The notes: generated by a model not told the origin, from the letters alone. Counted from the stretch's first letter, positions 30,590 to 41,461 are shown. The stretch: DNA of 64,000 nucleotides from Janthinobacterium sp. CG3 (GCF_000344615.1 NZ_KB467824.1:3995767-4059766), one strand, 5' to 3'. Program-made: numbers and translations.

Positions 30590-30636
30590 CCCGGGGTCGG
30601 GCCTTCTCGCCTTGGCGCGAGGGGTCGGACCCCGGA
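30590..30636. terminator. Large palindromic hairpin between the Spy-like gene and dsbD
   Basis: CCGGGGTC (30591-30598) pairs with GACCCCGG (30628-30635), and an inner CTCGCC/GGCG stem lies in the loop. It lies between convergent genes and probably ends both transcripts. The CCGGGGTC...GACCCCGG core resembles a short palindromic repeat I remember as common between genes in Massilia and relatives; this needs a genome search. Confidence 0.5.
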
Positions 30637-30654
30637 CCTTGCCTCTGGTGTGCA

Positions 30655-32577
30655 CTAACGCAGCTTCTCCAGTGAAGCCAAGAACGTCTGCGTATTCTGG
30701 AATCCGATGACGCGCGAATCGGCAATCTCCCGTCCCTGCGCGTCGAACAGGATAATTCCCGGCGGCCCGAACAGCTTGAAACGCTTCAGCATGGCCTTGT
30801 CGTCGGCGTCATTGGCCGTCACGTCGACCTGCAACAACAGCGAATTGGCCAGCTTGGCGCGCACCCGCGGGTCGACGAAGGTCAGCTTCTCCATTTCCTT
30901 GCAGGACACGCACCAGTCGGCATAAAAATCCAGCAGCACGGTCTTGCCGCCGGTTTGCGCCAGCGCCGCGTCCAACTGCGCCACGGTTTTCACGCGCACG
31001 AACGGCAGATGCGCGAGCTGGCCGCCGCGCAGGTGCGCCAGCGGCGCCAGCGCGTCGCGCCCGCCGCTGGCGACACCGACCAGTTGCACCGCGCCCAGCA
31101 ACGCGAACGCCAGCCCCAACGCCTTGCCGGCCCAGCCGCCGCGCGACAATTGATACACGCCATAGCCGATGCCGAGCGCGCTCCAGCCGACCATTTGCAG
31201 CGCCGCCGGCAACACCGGCGACACCAGCCACCAGGCCATCGCCAGCAGCAACACGCCGAAGAAGCGCTTGACCGCGTCCATCCATGCACCGGCGCGCGGC
31301 AGCAAGGCACCGGCCGAGACGCCGACCAGCAGCAGCGGCACGCTCATGCCGAGCGCCATCGCGAACAGTGCGCCACCGCCGACCAGCACGTCGCGCGTCT
31401 GGCTAATGTAGAGCAAGGCGCCGGCCAGCGGCGCCGCCACGCAGGGGCCGACGATCAACGCCGAGATCGCGCCCATGACGAATACGCCGGCCAGCTTGCC
31501 CGGCGACTGGCGGTTCGACACCGCCGCCAGCTTGCTCTGCAACGCCGCCGGCACCTGCAATTCGTAGACGCCGAACATCGACAGCGACAAGCCCGCCATC
31601 AACAGCGCGAACGCGCCCAGCACCCAGGGGTTTTGCAGCGCCGCGGCCAAACCCTCGCCGGCCAGGCCGGCGGCCACGCCGAGCGCCGTATAGACCACCG
31701 CCATGCCCAGCGCGTAGGTAGCCGACAGCAACAAGCCGCGCTTCCGGCTGGCGTTGGCGCCTTCGCCGACAATAATGAACGACAGGATAGGCACCATCGG
31801 CAGTACGCAGGGCGTCAACGACAGGCCCAGGCCGAGCAGCATGAAGAGCGGCACAATGACCAGCAACTTGCCACCTTTCAAGGCCGCCTCGATCTTGCCC
31901 ATCTCGCTGGGCGGGCTCGCCGGGACATCCGTCACGATGGTCGCGGCGGCGGCGCCGCTTGCGCCGACGGCCAAGGGCTGCACCTCGCTGACCGGCGCGG
32001 CAACCGCGACCACGGTGGGCGCGCCCGGCGACGGCGCCACCGACATGCCCCCCGGCGGCGCCGTCGAGATGCCGGCGGCCGCCGCGGCGCTGCCGACCAG
32101 TTTGGCGCGCGCCTCCTGCGGCGCGTAGCACAGGCCCTTGTCGGAGCAACCCTGGCTGCTGGCCAGCAGCGTGAACGGGCCGCCGGCCTGGACCGGAATC
32201 AGGATGGTGATCGCGTGGCGGTATGTCTCTACGTTCTTTTGAAAGGTTTCGTCGAACTTGACCTTGCCGGGCGGGATCCGCGGCGCGCCCAGGGTGGCGC
32301 CGGCCGCCGTAAACTGGAAGCGCTCGCGGTACATATAGTAGCCGTCGGCGATGTCGTAGGTGACGGCGACGGTGGCGCCGTCCTGCATGCGCGCCGAGAA
32401 CTTGAAGGCCGCGCCGGGTTCGAGGAACTCCTCGTCGGCGCGCGCCGGCGTGCCGGCCAGGGCCGCCAGCAAAGCCAGCAGCACCGGCAGGGCCGTTGAG
32501 AAAGCCCGGCGCAGCCAGCTCAGGGCGCGTTGCGGGAACGGGGCGGCGGCAGCCGCGCGGTGCGAAATACTGAACAT
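30655..32577 (-). CDS. dsbD: Thiol:disulfide interchange protein DsbD
   Basis: 640 residues. Moves reducing power from cytoplasmic thioredoxin to periplasmic proteins. A signal peptide and the N-terminal alpha domain (redox Cys pair in QGCSDKGLCYAPQ) are followed by an Ala/Pro-rich linker, the eight-helix beta domain (LTPCVLPMVPIL and VGPCVAAPLA) and a C-terminal thioredoxin-like gamma domain (YADWCVSCKEME). The ATG at 32577 follows AAAAGG at good spacing; longer upstream frames are not signal-like. It lies downstream of rplQ, separated by a terminator, as in many betaproteobacteria. It would keep cytochrome apoproteins reduced for the Ccs system. Confidence 0.95.
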   Translation of the reverse strand: MFSISHRAAAAAPFPQRALSWLRRAFSTALPVLLALLAALAGTPARADEEFLEPGAAFKFSARMQDGATVAVTYDIADGYYMYRERFQFTAAGATLGAPRIPPGKVKFDETFQKNVETYRHAITILIPVQAGGPFTLLASSQGCSDKGLCYAPQEARAKLVGSAAAAAGISTAPPGGMSVAPSPGAPTVVAVAAPVSEVQPLAVGASGAAAATIVTDVPASPPSEMGKIEAALKGGKLLVIVPLFMLLGLGLSLTPCVLPMVPILSFIIVGEGANASRKRGLLLSATYALGMAVVYTALGVAAGLAGEGLAAALQNPWVLGAFALLMAGLSLSMFGVYELQVPAALQSKLAAVSNRQSPGKLAGVFVMGAISALIVGPCVAAPLAGALLYISQTRDVLVGGGALFAMALGMSVPLLLVGVSAGALLPRAGAWMDAVKRFFGVLLLAMAWWLVSPVLPAALQMVGWSALGIGYGVYQLSRGGWAGKALGLAFALLGAVQLVGVASGGRDALAPLAHLRGGQLAHLPFVRVKTVAQLDAALAQTGGKTVLLDFYADWCVSCKEMEKLTFVDPRVRAKLANSLLLQVDVTANDADDKAMLKRFKLFGPPGIILFDAQGREIADSRVIGFQNTQTFLASLEKLR

Positions 32578-32698
32578 GAAGACCTTTTTAACGGCACACA
32601 GGGAATGCCTTTCCGACCTCGGCGGCGTGGCGGCGGCGAATGCCGCGGCGGCGCACAGCAGCATAGTACACCGGGGCACACAAGCCCGCTCCAGACGC

Positions 32699-32729
32699 AA
32701 AAAAGCCAGGCTGGGCCTGGCTTTTTTTT
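32699..32729. terminator. Intrinsic terminator after rplQ
   Basis: AAAAAGCCAGG and CCTGGCTTTTT form a perfect stem with a CTGGG loop and flanking A and T runs, so it works on either strand. It marks the end of the alpha ribosomal operon on the minus strand. Confidence 0.88.
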
Positions 32730-32746
32730 ACTCCAGCGGCACTGAA

Positions 32747-33142
32747 TTACTCAGCAACGACTGCGTCTTCTATTTCGGTGACTTCTGGACGATCCAACAG
32801 CTCGATGTAAGCCATAGGAGCGTTGTCGCCGACGCGGAAACCCATTTTCAGGATACGCAGGTAACCACCGTTACGGTTGGCGTAACGCGGGCCCAGGACT
32901 GCGAACAGTTTCAGGACCATTTCGCGGTCGCGCAGGCGGTTGAAGGCCAGACGCTTGTTTGCCAGCGAGTCGGTTTTGCCCAGTGTCAGAATCGGCTCGA
33001 TAACGCGGCGCAGTTCTTTTGCTTTTGGCAGGGTGGTTTTGATTGCTTCGTGACGCAGCAACGAAACAGTCATGTTGCGCAACATTGCAAGACGGTGTGA
33101 CGAGGTACGATTCAGTTTACGGAGGCCGTGACCGTGACGCAT
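32747..33142 (-). CDS. rplQ: 50S ribosomal protein L17
   Basis: 131 residues beginning [17 protein letters not shown], the invariant L17 start. Assembly protein of the large subunit near the exit tunnel. It is the last gene of the alpha operon, 120 bases after rpoA, and is followed by a clear terminator. The C-terminal acidic tail (EIEDAVVAE) is short. Confidence 0.98.
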   Translation of the reverse strand: MRHGHGLRKLNRTSSHRLAMLRNMTVSLLRHEAIKTTLPKAKELRRVIEPILTLGKTDSLANKRLAFNRLRDREMVLKLFAVLGPRYANRNGGYLRILKMGFRVGDNAPMAYIELLDRPEVTEIEDAVVAE

Positions 33143-33197
33143 GGTAAATCCTTTCGGTGAGTGTTCATCCAGTTCTTCGATCGACTACGCAGGCGCA

Positions 33198-33232
33198 GTC
33201 GCGGACCGGTTGTAAAAAATAACGTCCGCGAC
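33198..33232 (-). other. Stem-loop in the rpoA-rplQ gap
   Basis: GTCGCGGAC (33198-33206) and GTCCGCGAC (33224-33232) form a perfect 9-base stem with a 17-base AT-rich loop, midway in the 120-base gap. No T-tract follows on the minus strand. It may act as an RNA-processing or stabilising element. Confidence 0.4.
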
Positions 33233-33262
33233 ACATGCCGCGGGCGGTTTGCTGCAAAAAAA

Positions 33263-34240
33263 TTACTTCTCCAAACCTGCAGGCGGCCAGTTTTCCAGCT
33301 TCATGCCCAAGGTCAAGCCGCGCGACGCCAGCACTTCCTTGATTTCGTTCAGGGACTTGCGGCCCAGGTTTGGCGTCTTCAACAGTTCGTTTTCCGAACG
33401 CTGGATCAGGTCGCCGATGTAGTAAATGTTTTCGGCTTTCAGGCAATTCGCCGAACGCACCGTCAGCTCCAGGTCGTCGACCGGACGCAACAGGATAGGG
33501 TCGACCAGCGGAGCGCGCGATGGCGCTTCGGCGGCCGCTTCCGTGCCTTCCAGGGCGGCGAACACGTTCAACTGGTCCACCAGGACGCGGGCCGACTGGC
33601 GGATCGCTTCTTCCGGCGAGATCACGCCGTTGGTTTCGATGTTGATGATCAGCTTGTCCAGGTCGGTACGCTGTTCGACGCGGGCCGATTCCACGAAGTA
33701 CGACACGCGGCGCACCGGCGAGAACGAGGCGTCCAGAATGATGCGGCCGATCGTCTTGTTGGTGTCTTCCGACAGGCGGCGCACGTTGCCCGGCACGTAA
33801 CCACGGCCTTTTTCAACCTTGATCTGCATGTCCAGCTTGCCACCGGCGGTCAGGTGGGCGATCACGTGGTCAGGGTTGATCAGTTCGACGTCGTGCGGCA
33901 GGTCGATGTCGGAGGCCAGAATCGCGCCTTCGCCTTCTTTTTTCAATGTCAAGGTCACCGAATCGCGGTTGTGGACTTTGAATACCACACCCTTCAAGTT
34001 CAGCAACAAATCGACGACGTCTTCTTGCACGCCATCGAGTGAGGAATATTCGTGTACTACACCGGCGATCGTTACTTCGGTCGGCGCGTAGCCTACCATC
34101 GAAGACAACAGCACGCGGCGCAACGCGTTACCCAATGTGTGGCCGTAGCCGCGCTCGAACGGCTCCATCACGACTTTGGCGTGACCGGCACCGAGAGCTT
34201 CAACATCGATAATACGTGGCTTCAACAAACTGTTCTGCAT
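33263..34240 (-). CDS. rpoA: DNA-directed RNA polymerase subunit alpha
   Basis: 325 residues. The N-terminal domain dimerises and assembles beta and beta-prime ([19 protein letters not shown], residues near 30-48). After a linker (about 232-250), the C-terminal domain carries the helix-hairpin-helix that contacts UP elements and activators ([22 protein letters not shown]). Full length. It lies in the alpha operon after rpsD, from which it is separated by a strong hairpin. Confidence 0.99.
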   Translation of the reverse strand: MQNSLLKPRIIDVEALGAGHAKVVMEPFERGYGHTLGNALRRVLLSSMVGYAPTEVTIAGVVHEYSSLDGVQEDVVDLLLNLKGVVFKVHNRDSVTLTLKKEGEGAILASDIDLPHDVELINPDHVIAHLTAGGKLDMQIKVEKGRGYVPGNVRRLSEDTNKTIGRIILDASFSPVRRVSYFVESARVEQRTDLDKLIINIETNGVISPEEAIRQSARVLVDQLNVFAALEGTEAAAEAPSRAPLVDPILLRPVDDLELTVRSANCLKAENIYYIGDLIQRSENELLKTPNLGRKSLNEIKEVLASRGLTLGMKLENWPPAGLEK

Positions 34241-34297
34241 GAAATGTCCTTTTCAATACCCTCGGCTCATTACACCGATAAGGCTGATGGCATAGGT

Positions 34298-34323
34298 AAA
34301 ACGCCCACTCGAACGAGTGGGCG
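34298..34323 (-). terminator. Terminator-like hairpin between rpsD and rpoA
   Basis: CGCCCACTC, loop of four, GAGTGGGCG is a perfect 9-base stem. Read on the minus strand it is followed by TTTTACC. It lies just after the rpsD stop inside an operon, so it is probably an attenuator that lowers rpoA-rplQ readthrough, or it marks a separate rpoA promoter that I cannot place with confidence. Confidence 0.55.
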
Positions 34324-34342
34324 GGTGTCCTACAAACTGCTA

Positions 34343-34966
34343 TTAACGCGAGTACAGCTCGACGATCAGCGATTCGTTGACGTCGTTAGCGATTTCGTTA
34401 CGCTCTGGCAGGGACTTGAAGGTGCCTTCCATTTTCTTGGCATCAACCGAAACCCAGCTAGGCATACCAACTTGTTCGGCCAGCGACAGCGCTTCCAGGA
34501 TACGCACTTGCTTTTTCGATTTTTCACGAACAGCAATGATATCGCCGGTTTTGACCGAGTACGACGCGATGTTGACAACGATACCGTTGACGGTGAACGC
34601 TTTGTGGCTGACCAGTTGACGCGCTTCAGCGCGGGTCGAACCAAAGCCCATGCGGTAGCAAACGTTGTCCAGACGCGTTTCCAGCAACTTCAACAGCGTT
34701 TCGCCGGTGTTGCCTTTACGACGGTCCGCTTCAGCGAAGTAGCGGCGGAACTGGCGTTCCAGCACGCCGTACATGCGCTTGACTTTTTGCTTTTCGCGCA
34801 GTTGGTTACCGTAGTCCGAGGTGCGGGCGCCGGATTTGACACCGTGTTGGCCTGGCTTGACGTCCAGTTTGCACTTGGAGTCCAGCGAGCGACGGGCGCT
34901 CTTCAGGAACAGGTCTGTACCTTCACGGCGGGAAAGTTTTGCTTTAGGTCCGATATAACGTGCCAC
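34343..34966 (-). CDS. rpsD: 30S ribosomal protein S4 (GTG start)
   Basis: 207 residues starting [21 protein letters not shown] from a GTG at 34966, preceded by a strong AAGGAAG ribosome-binding site. Primary 16S rRNA binder and, in E. coli, the translational repressor of the alpha operon. The S4 RNA-binding domain ([20 protein letters not shown]) is intact. It is separated from rpsK by 241 bases. Confidence 0.98.
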   Translation of the reverse strand: MARYIGPKAKLSRREGTDLFLKSARRSLDSKCKLDVKPGQHGVKSGARTSDYGNQLREKQKVKRMYGVLERQFRRYFAEADRRKGNTGETLLKLLETRLDNVCYRMGFGSTRAEARQLVSHKAFTVNGIVVNIASYSVKTGDIIAVREKSKKQVRILEALSLAEQVGMPSWVSVDAKKMEGTFKSLPERNEIANDVNESLIVELYSR

Positions 34967-35207
34967 GGTGCTTCCTTTTTTGAATGATAACGCCCCAGCC
35001 ACAGGCGCGCGGCATGCGCGGTGCGGTTAGGCGCTAGTCTGGTCCAACGACAACCAGACGGTGGCTGAAAACGAAAAACCCGCCGAACGGATTCGACAGG
35101 CAACAACAGCCGGGCAGTATAACCGTTTCCGGCCTCCTGCTCCAGCGATTTATGCTAACAACGAACAAGAGCAGCTGGCGCTTGCGCGCCCTCTGCCGGT
35201 GCCGGTC
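34967..35207 (-). promoter_or_regulatory. Long rpsK-rpsD gap with candidate internal promoter and leader hairpin
   Basis: The gap is unusually long for a ribosomal operon. On the minus strand a TATACT hexamer (35116-35121) lies 17 bases after TGGAGC (35139-35144), giving a possible internal promoter. Downstream GTCTGGT / ACCAGAC (35037-35043 with 35053-35059) forms a 7-base stem with a 9-base loop, then the S4 ribosome-binding site. The arrangement could make rpsD-rpoA-rplQ its own transcript and provide an S4 target; both are inferences. Confidence 0.4.
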
Positions 35208-35612
<405 letters not shown>

Positions 35613-35629
35613 AATTATTCCCTAGCGGA

Positions 35630-35995
35630 TTATTTTTTCAGCGATTGAGCGGCTTTACGCGGTCCCTTGCGGGTACGAGCGTTCGTACGCGTACGCTGGC
35701 CACGGCAAGGCAGACCCTTGCGATGGCGCATGCCGCGGTAGCAACCCAGATCCATCAAACGTTTGATGTTCATCGAGATTTCACGACGCAGATCGCCTTC
35801 GACGATGAATTTACCTACTTCATCGCGCAGCTTTTCCAGTTCGCTGTCATCCAGATCTTTGATCTTTTTGTTGGTAGCTACACCTGTGGCGTCGCAGATT
35901 TTCTGTGCGCGTGGGCGGCCAACACCGTAGATGGCGGTCAGGCCAATAACAGTGTGCTGATGATTTGGGATATTAACCCCTGCAATACGTGCCAT
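35630..35995 (-). CDS. rpsM: 30S ribosomal protein S13
   Basis: 121 residues. Head protein contacting the P-site tRNA and the large subunit. N-terminus [19 protein letters not shown], with [18 protein letters not shown] near the basic C-terminal tail. Follows rpmJ by 14 bases. Confidence 0.99.
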   Translation of the reverse strand: MARIAGVNIPNHQHTVIGLTAIYGVGRPRAQKICDATGVATNKKIKDLDDSELEKLRDEVGKFIVEGDLRREISMNIKRLMDLGCYRGMRHRKGLPCRGQRTRTNARTRKGPRKAAQSLKK

Positions 35996-36009
35996 TTGTT
36001 ATTCCTCGA

Positions 36010-36123
36010 TTAACCTTGACGCTGCTTGTGACGCGGTTCCACGCAGATAACGCGGACTACGCCTTTGCGCTTGATGATCTTGCAGTTGCGGCAGATCCGC
36101 TTGACTGATGCGAGAACTTTCAT
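36010..36123 (-). CDS. rpmJ: 50S ribosomal protein L36
   Basis: 37 residues, short but in the canonical place between infA and rpsM. Reads [20 protein letters not shown] and ends [13 protein letters not shown]. The zinc-ribbon ligands CxxC, C and H are all present, so it is the zinc-binding (C+) form. Confidence 0.97.
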   Translation of the reverse strand: MKVLASVKRICRNCKIIKRKGVVRVICVEPRHKQRQG

Positions 36124-36164
36124 TTTTGGGCTCTTTCTTTCGCTTCTTTGGTTTGATTCACGTG

Positions 36165-36383
36165 TTACTTGGTACGGAACACGATGCGCGCTCGGCTCAG
36201 GTCGTACGGCGTCAACTCCACCGTGACCTTGTCCCCAGGAAGGATGCGAATATAATTCATCCGCATTTTACCTGAAATATGCCCGAGCACAACGTGTCCG
36301 TTCTCTAGCTTCACTCGAAATGTTGCATTTGGGAGATTCTCAAGAATCTCGCCCTGCATCTGTATGACGTCGTCTTTTGCCAT
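36165..36383 (-). CDS. infA: Translation initiation factor IF-1
   Basis: 72 residues, single OB fold ([20 protein letters not shown]). Binds the A site of the 30S subunit during initiation. Located between secY and rpmJ, the usual betaproteobacterial spc position (in E. coli infA is elsewhere). Confidence 0.98.
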   Translation of the reverse strand: MAKDDVIQMQGEILENLPNATFRVKLENGHVVLGHISGKMRMNYIRILPGDKVTVELTPYDLSRARIVFRTK

Positions 36384-36401
36384 TCGGTATGTTTACCGCG
36401 C

Positions 36402-37736
36402 TTATCGCGTCGGAATTCCGCCCTTGAAATTTGCTTTGCGCAGCAGCGATTCATATTGCTGCGACATCACGTAGTTTTGTACCTGAGCCATGAAATCCAT
36501 GGTGACAACCACAATAATCAATAAAGAAGTACCACCGAAGTAGAATGGTACCTTCCACTGGGCTTGCATAAATTCCGGCAACAAACACACCAAGGTGATG
36601 TAGACCGCGCCGGCGAGTGTCAAGCGTGTCAGGATCTTGTCGATGTAACGGGCAGTCTGCTCACCGGGACGAATCCCTGGCACAAAGGCCCCGCTCTTCT
36701 TCAAGTTATCCGCCGTTTCCTTGCTGTTGAATACCAGCGCCGTATAGAAAAAGCAGAAAAACACAATTGCCACTGCGTACAACAGCGCATGGATAGGCTC
36801 GCCTGGCCCCATCGATGCTGCCAAATCTTTCAAGAACCGCACCGCAGGGTTAGCGTTGTCGGCGCCCTTCGAAAACCAGTCCACGATAGTGGCCGGGAAC
36901 AAGATGATCGAAGAAGCAAAGATCGGCGGAATCACGCCGGCCATGTTCAACTTCAGCGGCAGATGACTCGTTTGCCCGCCGTAGATCTTGTTACCAACCT
37001 GGCGCTTCGCGTAGTTGACCAAAATTTTGCGTTGACCGCGTTCGACGAATACCACGAAGAACGTGACTGCCGCTACCAGGATCACGATGAAAATCGCGCC
37101 TATGCTGCTGATCGAACCGTTCGACACCAGGGAGAACAAACCACCCAGTGCTGCTGGCAGACCGGCGGCGATCCCGGCAAAGATGATGATCGAGATGCCA
37201 TTTCCCAAGCCGCGCTCGGTAATTTGCTCGCCCAACCACATCAAAAACATTGTTCCGGTCAGCAAAGTGACGACCGTCACGAAGCGGAATGCAAGACCAG
37301 GGTCCAGAACCAGACCAGCTTGCGACTCCAGGGCGACTGCAATGCCTAACGCTTGGAACGTCGCCAGCGCAACCGTGAAATACCGGGTGTACTGGGTGAT
37401 CTTGCGCCGGCCGGCTTCGCCTTCTTTTTTCAACGCTTCCATCTGCGGCGACACGATCGACATCAACTGCATGATGATCGAGGCCGAAATGTAAGGCATG
37501 ATACCCAGCGCAAACACTGTGAAACGGGACAGGGCGCCACCCGAGAACATGTTGAACATGCCCAGGATGCCGCCTTCGTTCTGTTTAAACAGCAAGGCCA
37601 ATTGTGTCGGGTCAATCCCGGGAACCGGGACGTGAGCACCGATACGATAAACCACCAATGCGCCAAGCAAAAACCAGAGCCGTCCCCAAGGGAAACCGGC
37701 AGCTGCACTTTTAGCAAGTTGTGGATTAGTCGCCAA
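36402..37736 (-). CDS. secY: Protein translocase subunit SecY
   Basis: 444 residues, ten membrane helices forming the Sec channel. Plug and pore regions ([21 protein letters not shown]) and the cytoplasmic loop YINYxRxxPG-like stretch ([19 protein letters not shown]) are conserved. Follows rplO by 32 bases and precedes infA by 18. Confidence 0.98.
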   Translation of the reverse strand: MATNPQLAKSAAAGFPWGRLWFLLGALVVYRIGAHVPVPGIDPTQLALLFKQNEGGILGMFNMFSGGALSRFTVFALGIMPYISASIIMQLMSIVSPQMEALKKEGEAGRRKITQYTRYFTVALATFQALGIAVALESQAGLVLDPGLAFRFVTVVTLLTGTMFLMWLGEQITERGLGNGISIIIFAGIAAGLPAALGGLFSLVSNGSISSIGAIFIVILVAAVTFFVVFVERGQRKILVNYAKRQVGNKIYGGQTSHLPLKLNMAGVIPPIFASSIILFPATIVDWFSKGADNANPAVRFLKDLAASMGPGEPIHALLYAVAIVFFCFFYTALVFNSKETADNLKKSGAFVPGIRPGEQTARYIDKILTRLTLAGAVYITLVCLLPEFMQAQWKVPFYFGGTSLLIIVVVTMDFMAQVQNYVMSQQYESLLRKANFKGGIPTR

Positions 37737-37768
37737 TTTTCGCTCCGATCAAGCTGTTAGCTGTCAAC

Positions 37769-38200
37769 TCAGGCTACCGAGCCGCCAGCTGCTTCGATGG
37801 CCGCTTTCGCGCCAGCGGACACTTTCAAGCCCTTCAAATTCACCGCCTTGGTGATTTCGCCGGACAAGATCACGCGCACGTCACGGGCCAACACGCCCAG
37901 AACGCCAGCTTGCTTCAAGACCAGAATGTCGACTTCGCCAACGGCCAGCTTGTTCAAATCGGACAGGCGCACTTCAGCTTTGAAGGTGGCGTGCATCGAT
38001 TTGAAACCGCGCTTTGGCAGACGGCGTTGCAGAGGCATCTGACCGCCTTCGAAACCGACTTTATGAAAGCCGCCCGAACGCGATTTCTGACCCTTGTGAC
38101 CGCGACCGGCGGTCTTACCGATACCGGAGCCGATACCACGACCCACGCGACGCTTTGCGTGTTTGGCACCGACTGCTGGCTGAATAGTATTCAATTCCAT
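37769..38200 (-). CDS. rplO: 50S ribosomal protein L15
   Basis: 143 residues from ATG 38200 ([20 protein letters not shown]) preceded by GGAG. Late-assembly protein of the large subunit with the Gly-rich [18 protein letters not shown] region. Longer frames upstream lack family similarity. Confidence 0.98.
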   Translation of the reverse strand: MELNTIQPAVGAKHAKRRVGRGIGSGIGKTAGRGHKGQKSRSGGFHKVGFEGGQMPLQRRLPKRGFKSMHATFKAEVRLSDLNKLAVGEVDILVLKQAGVLGVLARDVRVILSGEITKAVNLKGLKVSAGAKAAIEAAGGSVA

Positions 38201-38231
38201 GTTTTTGCTCCGTTCGAGTAAGCCCGAAGGC

Positions 38232-38411
38232 TTACGCGACAACTTTAACGAGATACGATACTTTATTGATCATGCCGCGAACGGATGGGGTGTCTTGCAA
38301 CTCGGAAACCGAGTTAACCCGACGCAGACCCAGACCGCGCACGGTAGCGCGATGCGATTCGCGCGTACCGATCAAGCCCTTGACCAATTGCACTTTGAGT
38401 GTGGTTGTCAT
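38232..38411 (-). CDS. rpmD: 50S ribosomal protein L30
   Basis: 59 residues between rpsE and rpl[21 protein letters not shown], then [20 protein letters not shown]. Canonical L30 length and ferredoxin-like core. It is too short for many ORF finders but is certain from context and sequence. Confidence 0.97.
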   Translation of the reverse strand: MTTTLKVQLVKGLIGTRESHRATVRGLGLRRVNSVSELQDTPSVRGMINKVSYLVKVVA

Positions 38412-38420
38412 TTTTTTGCC

Positions 38421-38939
38421 TTAAGCCAGAATGTCTTCGACCGACTTGCCGCGTTTGGCGGCGATGTCGGAAGCAGTGCTCATTTTTGCCAAGCCGTTCA
38501 ATGTCGCACGCACCAAGTTGTAAGGGTTCGACGAGCCGGTGGATTTCGCCACCACGTCCGTCACGCCCATTACTTCAAAGATCGCGCGCATTGCACCACC
38601 GGCGATCACGCCGGTACCCGGCTTGGCCGGGTTCATCAGCACCTTCGACGCGCCGTGACGGCCCGTGACGGTGTGATGCAGCGTACCGTTTTTGAGCGGC
38701 ACTTTGATCAGGTTGCGACGGGCTTCTTCCATCGCCTTCTGGACACCAACCGGCACTTCTTTCGACTTGCCCTTGCCCATGCCGATGCGGCCATCGCCAT
38801 CACCAACCACGGTCAGCGCGGCGAAACCCATGATACGACCACCCTTGACCACTTTGGTCACGCGGTTGATCGCGATCATTTTTTCGCGCATGCCGTCATC
38901 CGGCTTGTCGCTTTGCATTTTCGCTTGCATTTTTGCCAT
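38421..38939 (-). CDS. rpsE: 30S ribosomal protein S5
   Basis: 172 residues. Fidelity protein at the mRNA entrance. The double-stranded-RNA-like N-terminal domain ([19 protein letters not shown]) carries the loop where spectinomycin-resistance changes occur in other species. The first 15 residues are rich in Met/Lys/Gln. Confidence 0.98.
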   Translation of the reverse strand: MAKMQAKMQSDKPDDGMREKMIAINRVTKVVKGGRIMGFAALTVVGDGDGRIGMGKGKSKEVPVGVQKAMEEARRNLIKVPLKNGTLHHTVTGRHGASKVLMNPAKPGTGVIAGGAMRAIFEVMGVTDVVAKSTGSSNPYNLVRATLNGLAKMSTASDIAAKRGKSVEDILA

Positions 38940-38951
38940 GACGATTCTTCC

Positions 38952-39314
38952 TTAGAACTTCAGACCGGCTTCACGCGCGGCTTCTGCCAACGCCTTCACA
39001 CGGCCGTGGTAACGGAAACCGGAGCGGTCAAACGCAACTTCGGTAATCCCTGCTTTCAAAGCTTTTTCAGCGACGCGCTTGCCGACCAGAGCAGCGGCGG
39101 CGGCGTTGCCGCCCTTGCCCGACTGGCCAGCCAGTTCGGCGCGTACTTCTGCTTCGGCGGTCGAGGCCGACACCAGAATTTTCGCGTCCGGGCTGATCAG
39201 GTTCGCGTAAATGTGCAGGTTGGTGCGGTGCACCGACAAGCGATTTACTTTCAACTCCGCGATCTTGATGCGGGTTTGGCGCCCGCGGCGAAGCCGTGAT
39301 TCTTTCTTATTCAT
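38952..39314 (-). CDS. rplR: 50S ribosomal protein L18
   Basis: 120 residues starting [20 protein letters not shown]. Binds 5S rRNA in the central protuberance. C-terminus [17 protein letters not shown] is typical. Flanked by rplF and rpsE. Confidence 0.98.
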   Translation of the reverse strand: MNKKESRLRRGRQTRIKIAELKVNRLSVHRTNLHIYANLISPDAKILVSASTAEAEVRAELAGQSGKGGNAAAAALVGKRVAEKALKAGITEVAFDRSGFRYHGRVKALAEAAREAGLKF

Positions 39315-39327
39315 CGTCAGCCCCTAA

Positions 39328-39861
39328 TTACTTCTTCTTGGTTTCTTTAATCTTAACCACTTCGTCCGAATAACGGACGCCCTTGCCCTTGTAAGGCTCG
39401 GGAGCGCGGTAAGCGCGAACTTCGGCGGCGACTTGGCCCACCTGTTGACGATCGATACCCTTGATCAGGATCTCGGTCGGCGTCGGGGTGGCGCAGGTCA
39501 CGCCTACTGGCATCGCGTGCACTACAGGGTGCGAAAAGCCCAGGGACAGGTTCAACTTGTCGCCTTGCGCTTGCGCCTTGTAACCCACGCCAACCAGGTT
39601 CAGCTTTTTCTCGAAACCCTTGGTGACGCCGGTAACCATGTTGTTGACCAGTGCGCGCAGCGTGCCGGACATGGCATTGGCTTCACGGCTGTCGTTGGCG
39701 ACGTCGAAACTCAGGGTTCCTGCATTGTTCTCTACTTTGACCAGGCCGTTCAGGGCCTGGGTCAGTACGCCCAGTGGGCCTTTTACCGTGATCGCGGCCG
39801 CGGAGATGGCGACTTCGGCGCCAGCTGGGACAGCGATCGGCATTTTAGCTACTCGAGACAT
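39328..39861 (-). CDS. rplF: 50S ribosomal protein L6
   Basis: 177 residues from ATG 39861 ([17 protein letters not shown]), preceded by a perfect AAGGAG. Two repeated RNA-binding domains near the factor-binding site; the C-terminal domain has [19 protein letters not shown]. The upstream in-frame extension is not conserved. Confidence 0.98.
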   Translation of the reverse strand: MSRVAKMPIAVPAGAEVAISAAAITVKGPLGVLTQALNGLVKVENNAGTLSFDVANDSREANAMSGTLRALVNNMVTGVTKGFEKKLNLVGVGYKAQAQGDKLNLSLGFSHPVVHAMPVGVTCATPTPTEILIKGIDRQQVGQVAAEVRAYRAPEPYKGKGVRYSDEVVKIKETKKK

Positions 39862-39871
39862 GTGTAACTCC

Positions 39872-40267
39872 TTAAGCCACGTAGCAAATAACTTCGCCGC
39901 CGACACCGGTAGCGCGTGCTTTGCGGTCAGTCATGACGCCTTGCGGAGTCGACACGATCGCCACACCCAAGCCATTCATCACGGTCGGGATATCGTCTTT
40001 GCCCTTGTAGACGCGCAGCCCTGGACGGGAAACGCGCTCTAAGCGCTCGATGACAGGACGGCCAACATAATACTTCAAACCGATCTTGAGTTCCGCTTTG
40101 CCACCGGCTTCGGTAACAGCGAAATCTTCAATGTAACCCTCGTCCTTGAGGACGTTGGCAATCGCAATTTTGACTTTCGACGATGGCATGGCCACGGTCG
40201 TTTTCTGAACGCCTTGGGCGTTGCGAATGCGGGTCAGCATATCGGCGATAGGATCGCTCATACTCAT
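39872..40267 (-). CDS. rpsH: 30S ribosomal protein S8
   Basis: 131 residues. Central-domain 16S binder and, in E. coli, repressor of the spc operon. ATG 40267 is preferred over ATG 40261 because AGGAG lies 8 bases before it. C-terminus [14 protein letters not shown]. Confidence 0.98.
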   Translation of the reverse strand: MSMSDPIADMLTRIRNAQGVQKTTVAMPSSKVKIAIANVLKDEGYIEDFAVTEAGGKAELKIGLKYYVGRPVIERLERVSRPGLRVYKGKDDIPTVMNGLGVAIVSTPQGVMTDRKARATGVGGEVICYVA

Positions 40268-40281
40268 TGCATATTCTCCTA

Positions 40282-40587
40282 TTACCAGCTTGCTTTTGTC
40301 ATACCCGGAATTTCACCACGCATGGCGAATTCACGGAGCTTGATACGACCCAGACCGAATTTACGGAATGTGCCGCGCGGACGACCAGTGATGGCGCAAC
40401 GGTTACGTTGGCGCGTCGGGTTCGAGTTACGTGGCAGCGCCTGCAATTTCAGGCGCGCTTCGTAGCGCTCTTCTTCCGATTTCGACTGGTCATCAACGAT
40501 GGCCTTCAGCGCGGCGCGCTTGGGGGCGAATTTCGCCACCAGGTCAGCACGCTTTTGCTCACGGTTAATCAGTGCCAATTTTGCCAT
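40282..40587 (-). CDS. rpsN: 30S ribosomal protein S14
   Basis: 101 residues, the long zinc-independent form: the C-terminal region reads [20 protein letters not shown] with one Cys instead of the two CxxC pairs of the short form. Head protein of the small subunit. Confidence 0.98.
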   Translation of the reverse strand: MAKLALINREQKRADLVAKFAPKRAALKAIVDDQSKSEEERYEARLKLQALPRNSNPTRQRNRCAITGRPRGTFRKFGLGRIKLREFAMRGEIPGMTKASW

Positions 40588-40591
40588 GATC

Positions 40592-41131
40592 TCAGTTTCT
40601 GAACGGGAATTTAAAGGCGGCGAGGAGCGCTTTCGCTTCGTCGTCGGTCTTGGCAGTTGTCGTGATGCTGATATTCATACCGCGCAGCACGTCAATCTTG
40701 TCGTATTCGATCTCAGGGAAGATGATCTGTTCCTTGACACCGATGTTGTAGTTGCCACGACCATCGAATGCACGGCCGGACACGCCACGGAAATCGCGCA
40801 CGCGCGGCAGGGCCACGGTGATGAAGCGATCCAGGAACTCGTACATACGAGCGCCGCGCAGCGTGACCATGGTACCGATCGGATAACCTTCACGGATTTT
40901 GAAACCGGCAATTGCCTTGCGAGCGACGGTGACGACTGGCTTTTGGCCAGCAATCTTGGTCAGATCGCCAACTGCGTGTTCAATGATCTTTTTATCTGCG
41001 ACTGCTTCGGACAGACCCATGTTCAGGGTGATCTTGGTCAGACGCGGAACTTCCATTGCCGATTTGTAGCCAAATTTGGCGACCAGATCAGCAACGACCT
41101 TTTCTTTATAGAATTCTTGGAGACGGGCCAT
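40592..41131 (-). CDS. rplE: 50S ribosomal protein L5
   Basis: 179 residues ([20 protein letters not shown]). Binds 5S rRNA and contacts P-site tRNA. C-terminus [19 protein letters not shown] is canonical. Tight spacing with rplX (6 bases) and rpsN (4 bases). Confidence 0.99.
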   Translation of the reverse strand: MARLQEFYKEKVVADLVAKFGYKSAMEVPRLTKITLNMGLSEAVADKKIIEHAVGDLTKIAGQKPVVTVARKAIAGFKIREGYPIGTMVTLRGARMYEFLDRFITVALPRVRDFRGVSGRAFDGRGNYNIGVKEQIIFPEIEYDKIDVLRGMNISITTTAKTDDEAKALLAAFKFPFRN

Positions 41132-41137
41132 GATCTC

Positions 41138-41452
41138 TTAAACCTTCACTACTTCGCCGGAGGACTTGAAGACGCGGACTTTTTTGCCGTCGACATCTTT
41201 GAATCCCACGCGATCTGCCTTGCCAGTCGCTGCATTAAACAATGCAACGTTGGACACGTGAATTGGCATGGTCTTGTCGACGATACCACCAGTTACGCCA
41301 GTCATCGGGTTCGGTTTCACCGCTTTTTTAGCGATATTGATACCGTCAACCACAATGTGCTCAGCGTCGATGCGCTGCTGAACTACACCACGTTTGCCCT
41401 TGTCTTTCCCGGTCAGAACGATGACTTCGTCGTTTTTACGAATCTTATCCAT
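41138..41452 (-). CDS. rplX: 50S ribosomal protein L24
   Basis: 104 residues with the KOW motif ([19 protein letters not shown]). Initiator of large-subunit assembly. Follows rplN by 9 bases. Confidence 0.98.
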   Translation of the reverse strand: MDKIRKNDEVIVLTGKDKGKRGVVQQRIDAEHIVVDGINIAKKAVKPNPMTGVTGGIVDKTMPIHVSNVALFNAATGKADRVGFKDVDGKKVRVFKSSGEVVKV

Positions 41453-41461
41453 TACGACTCC

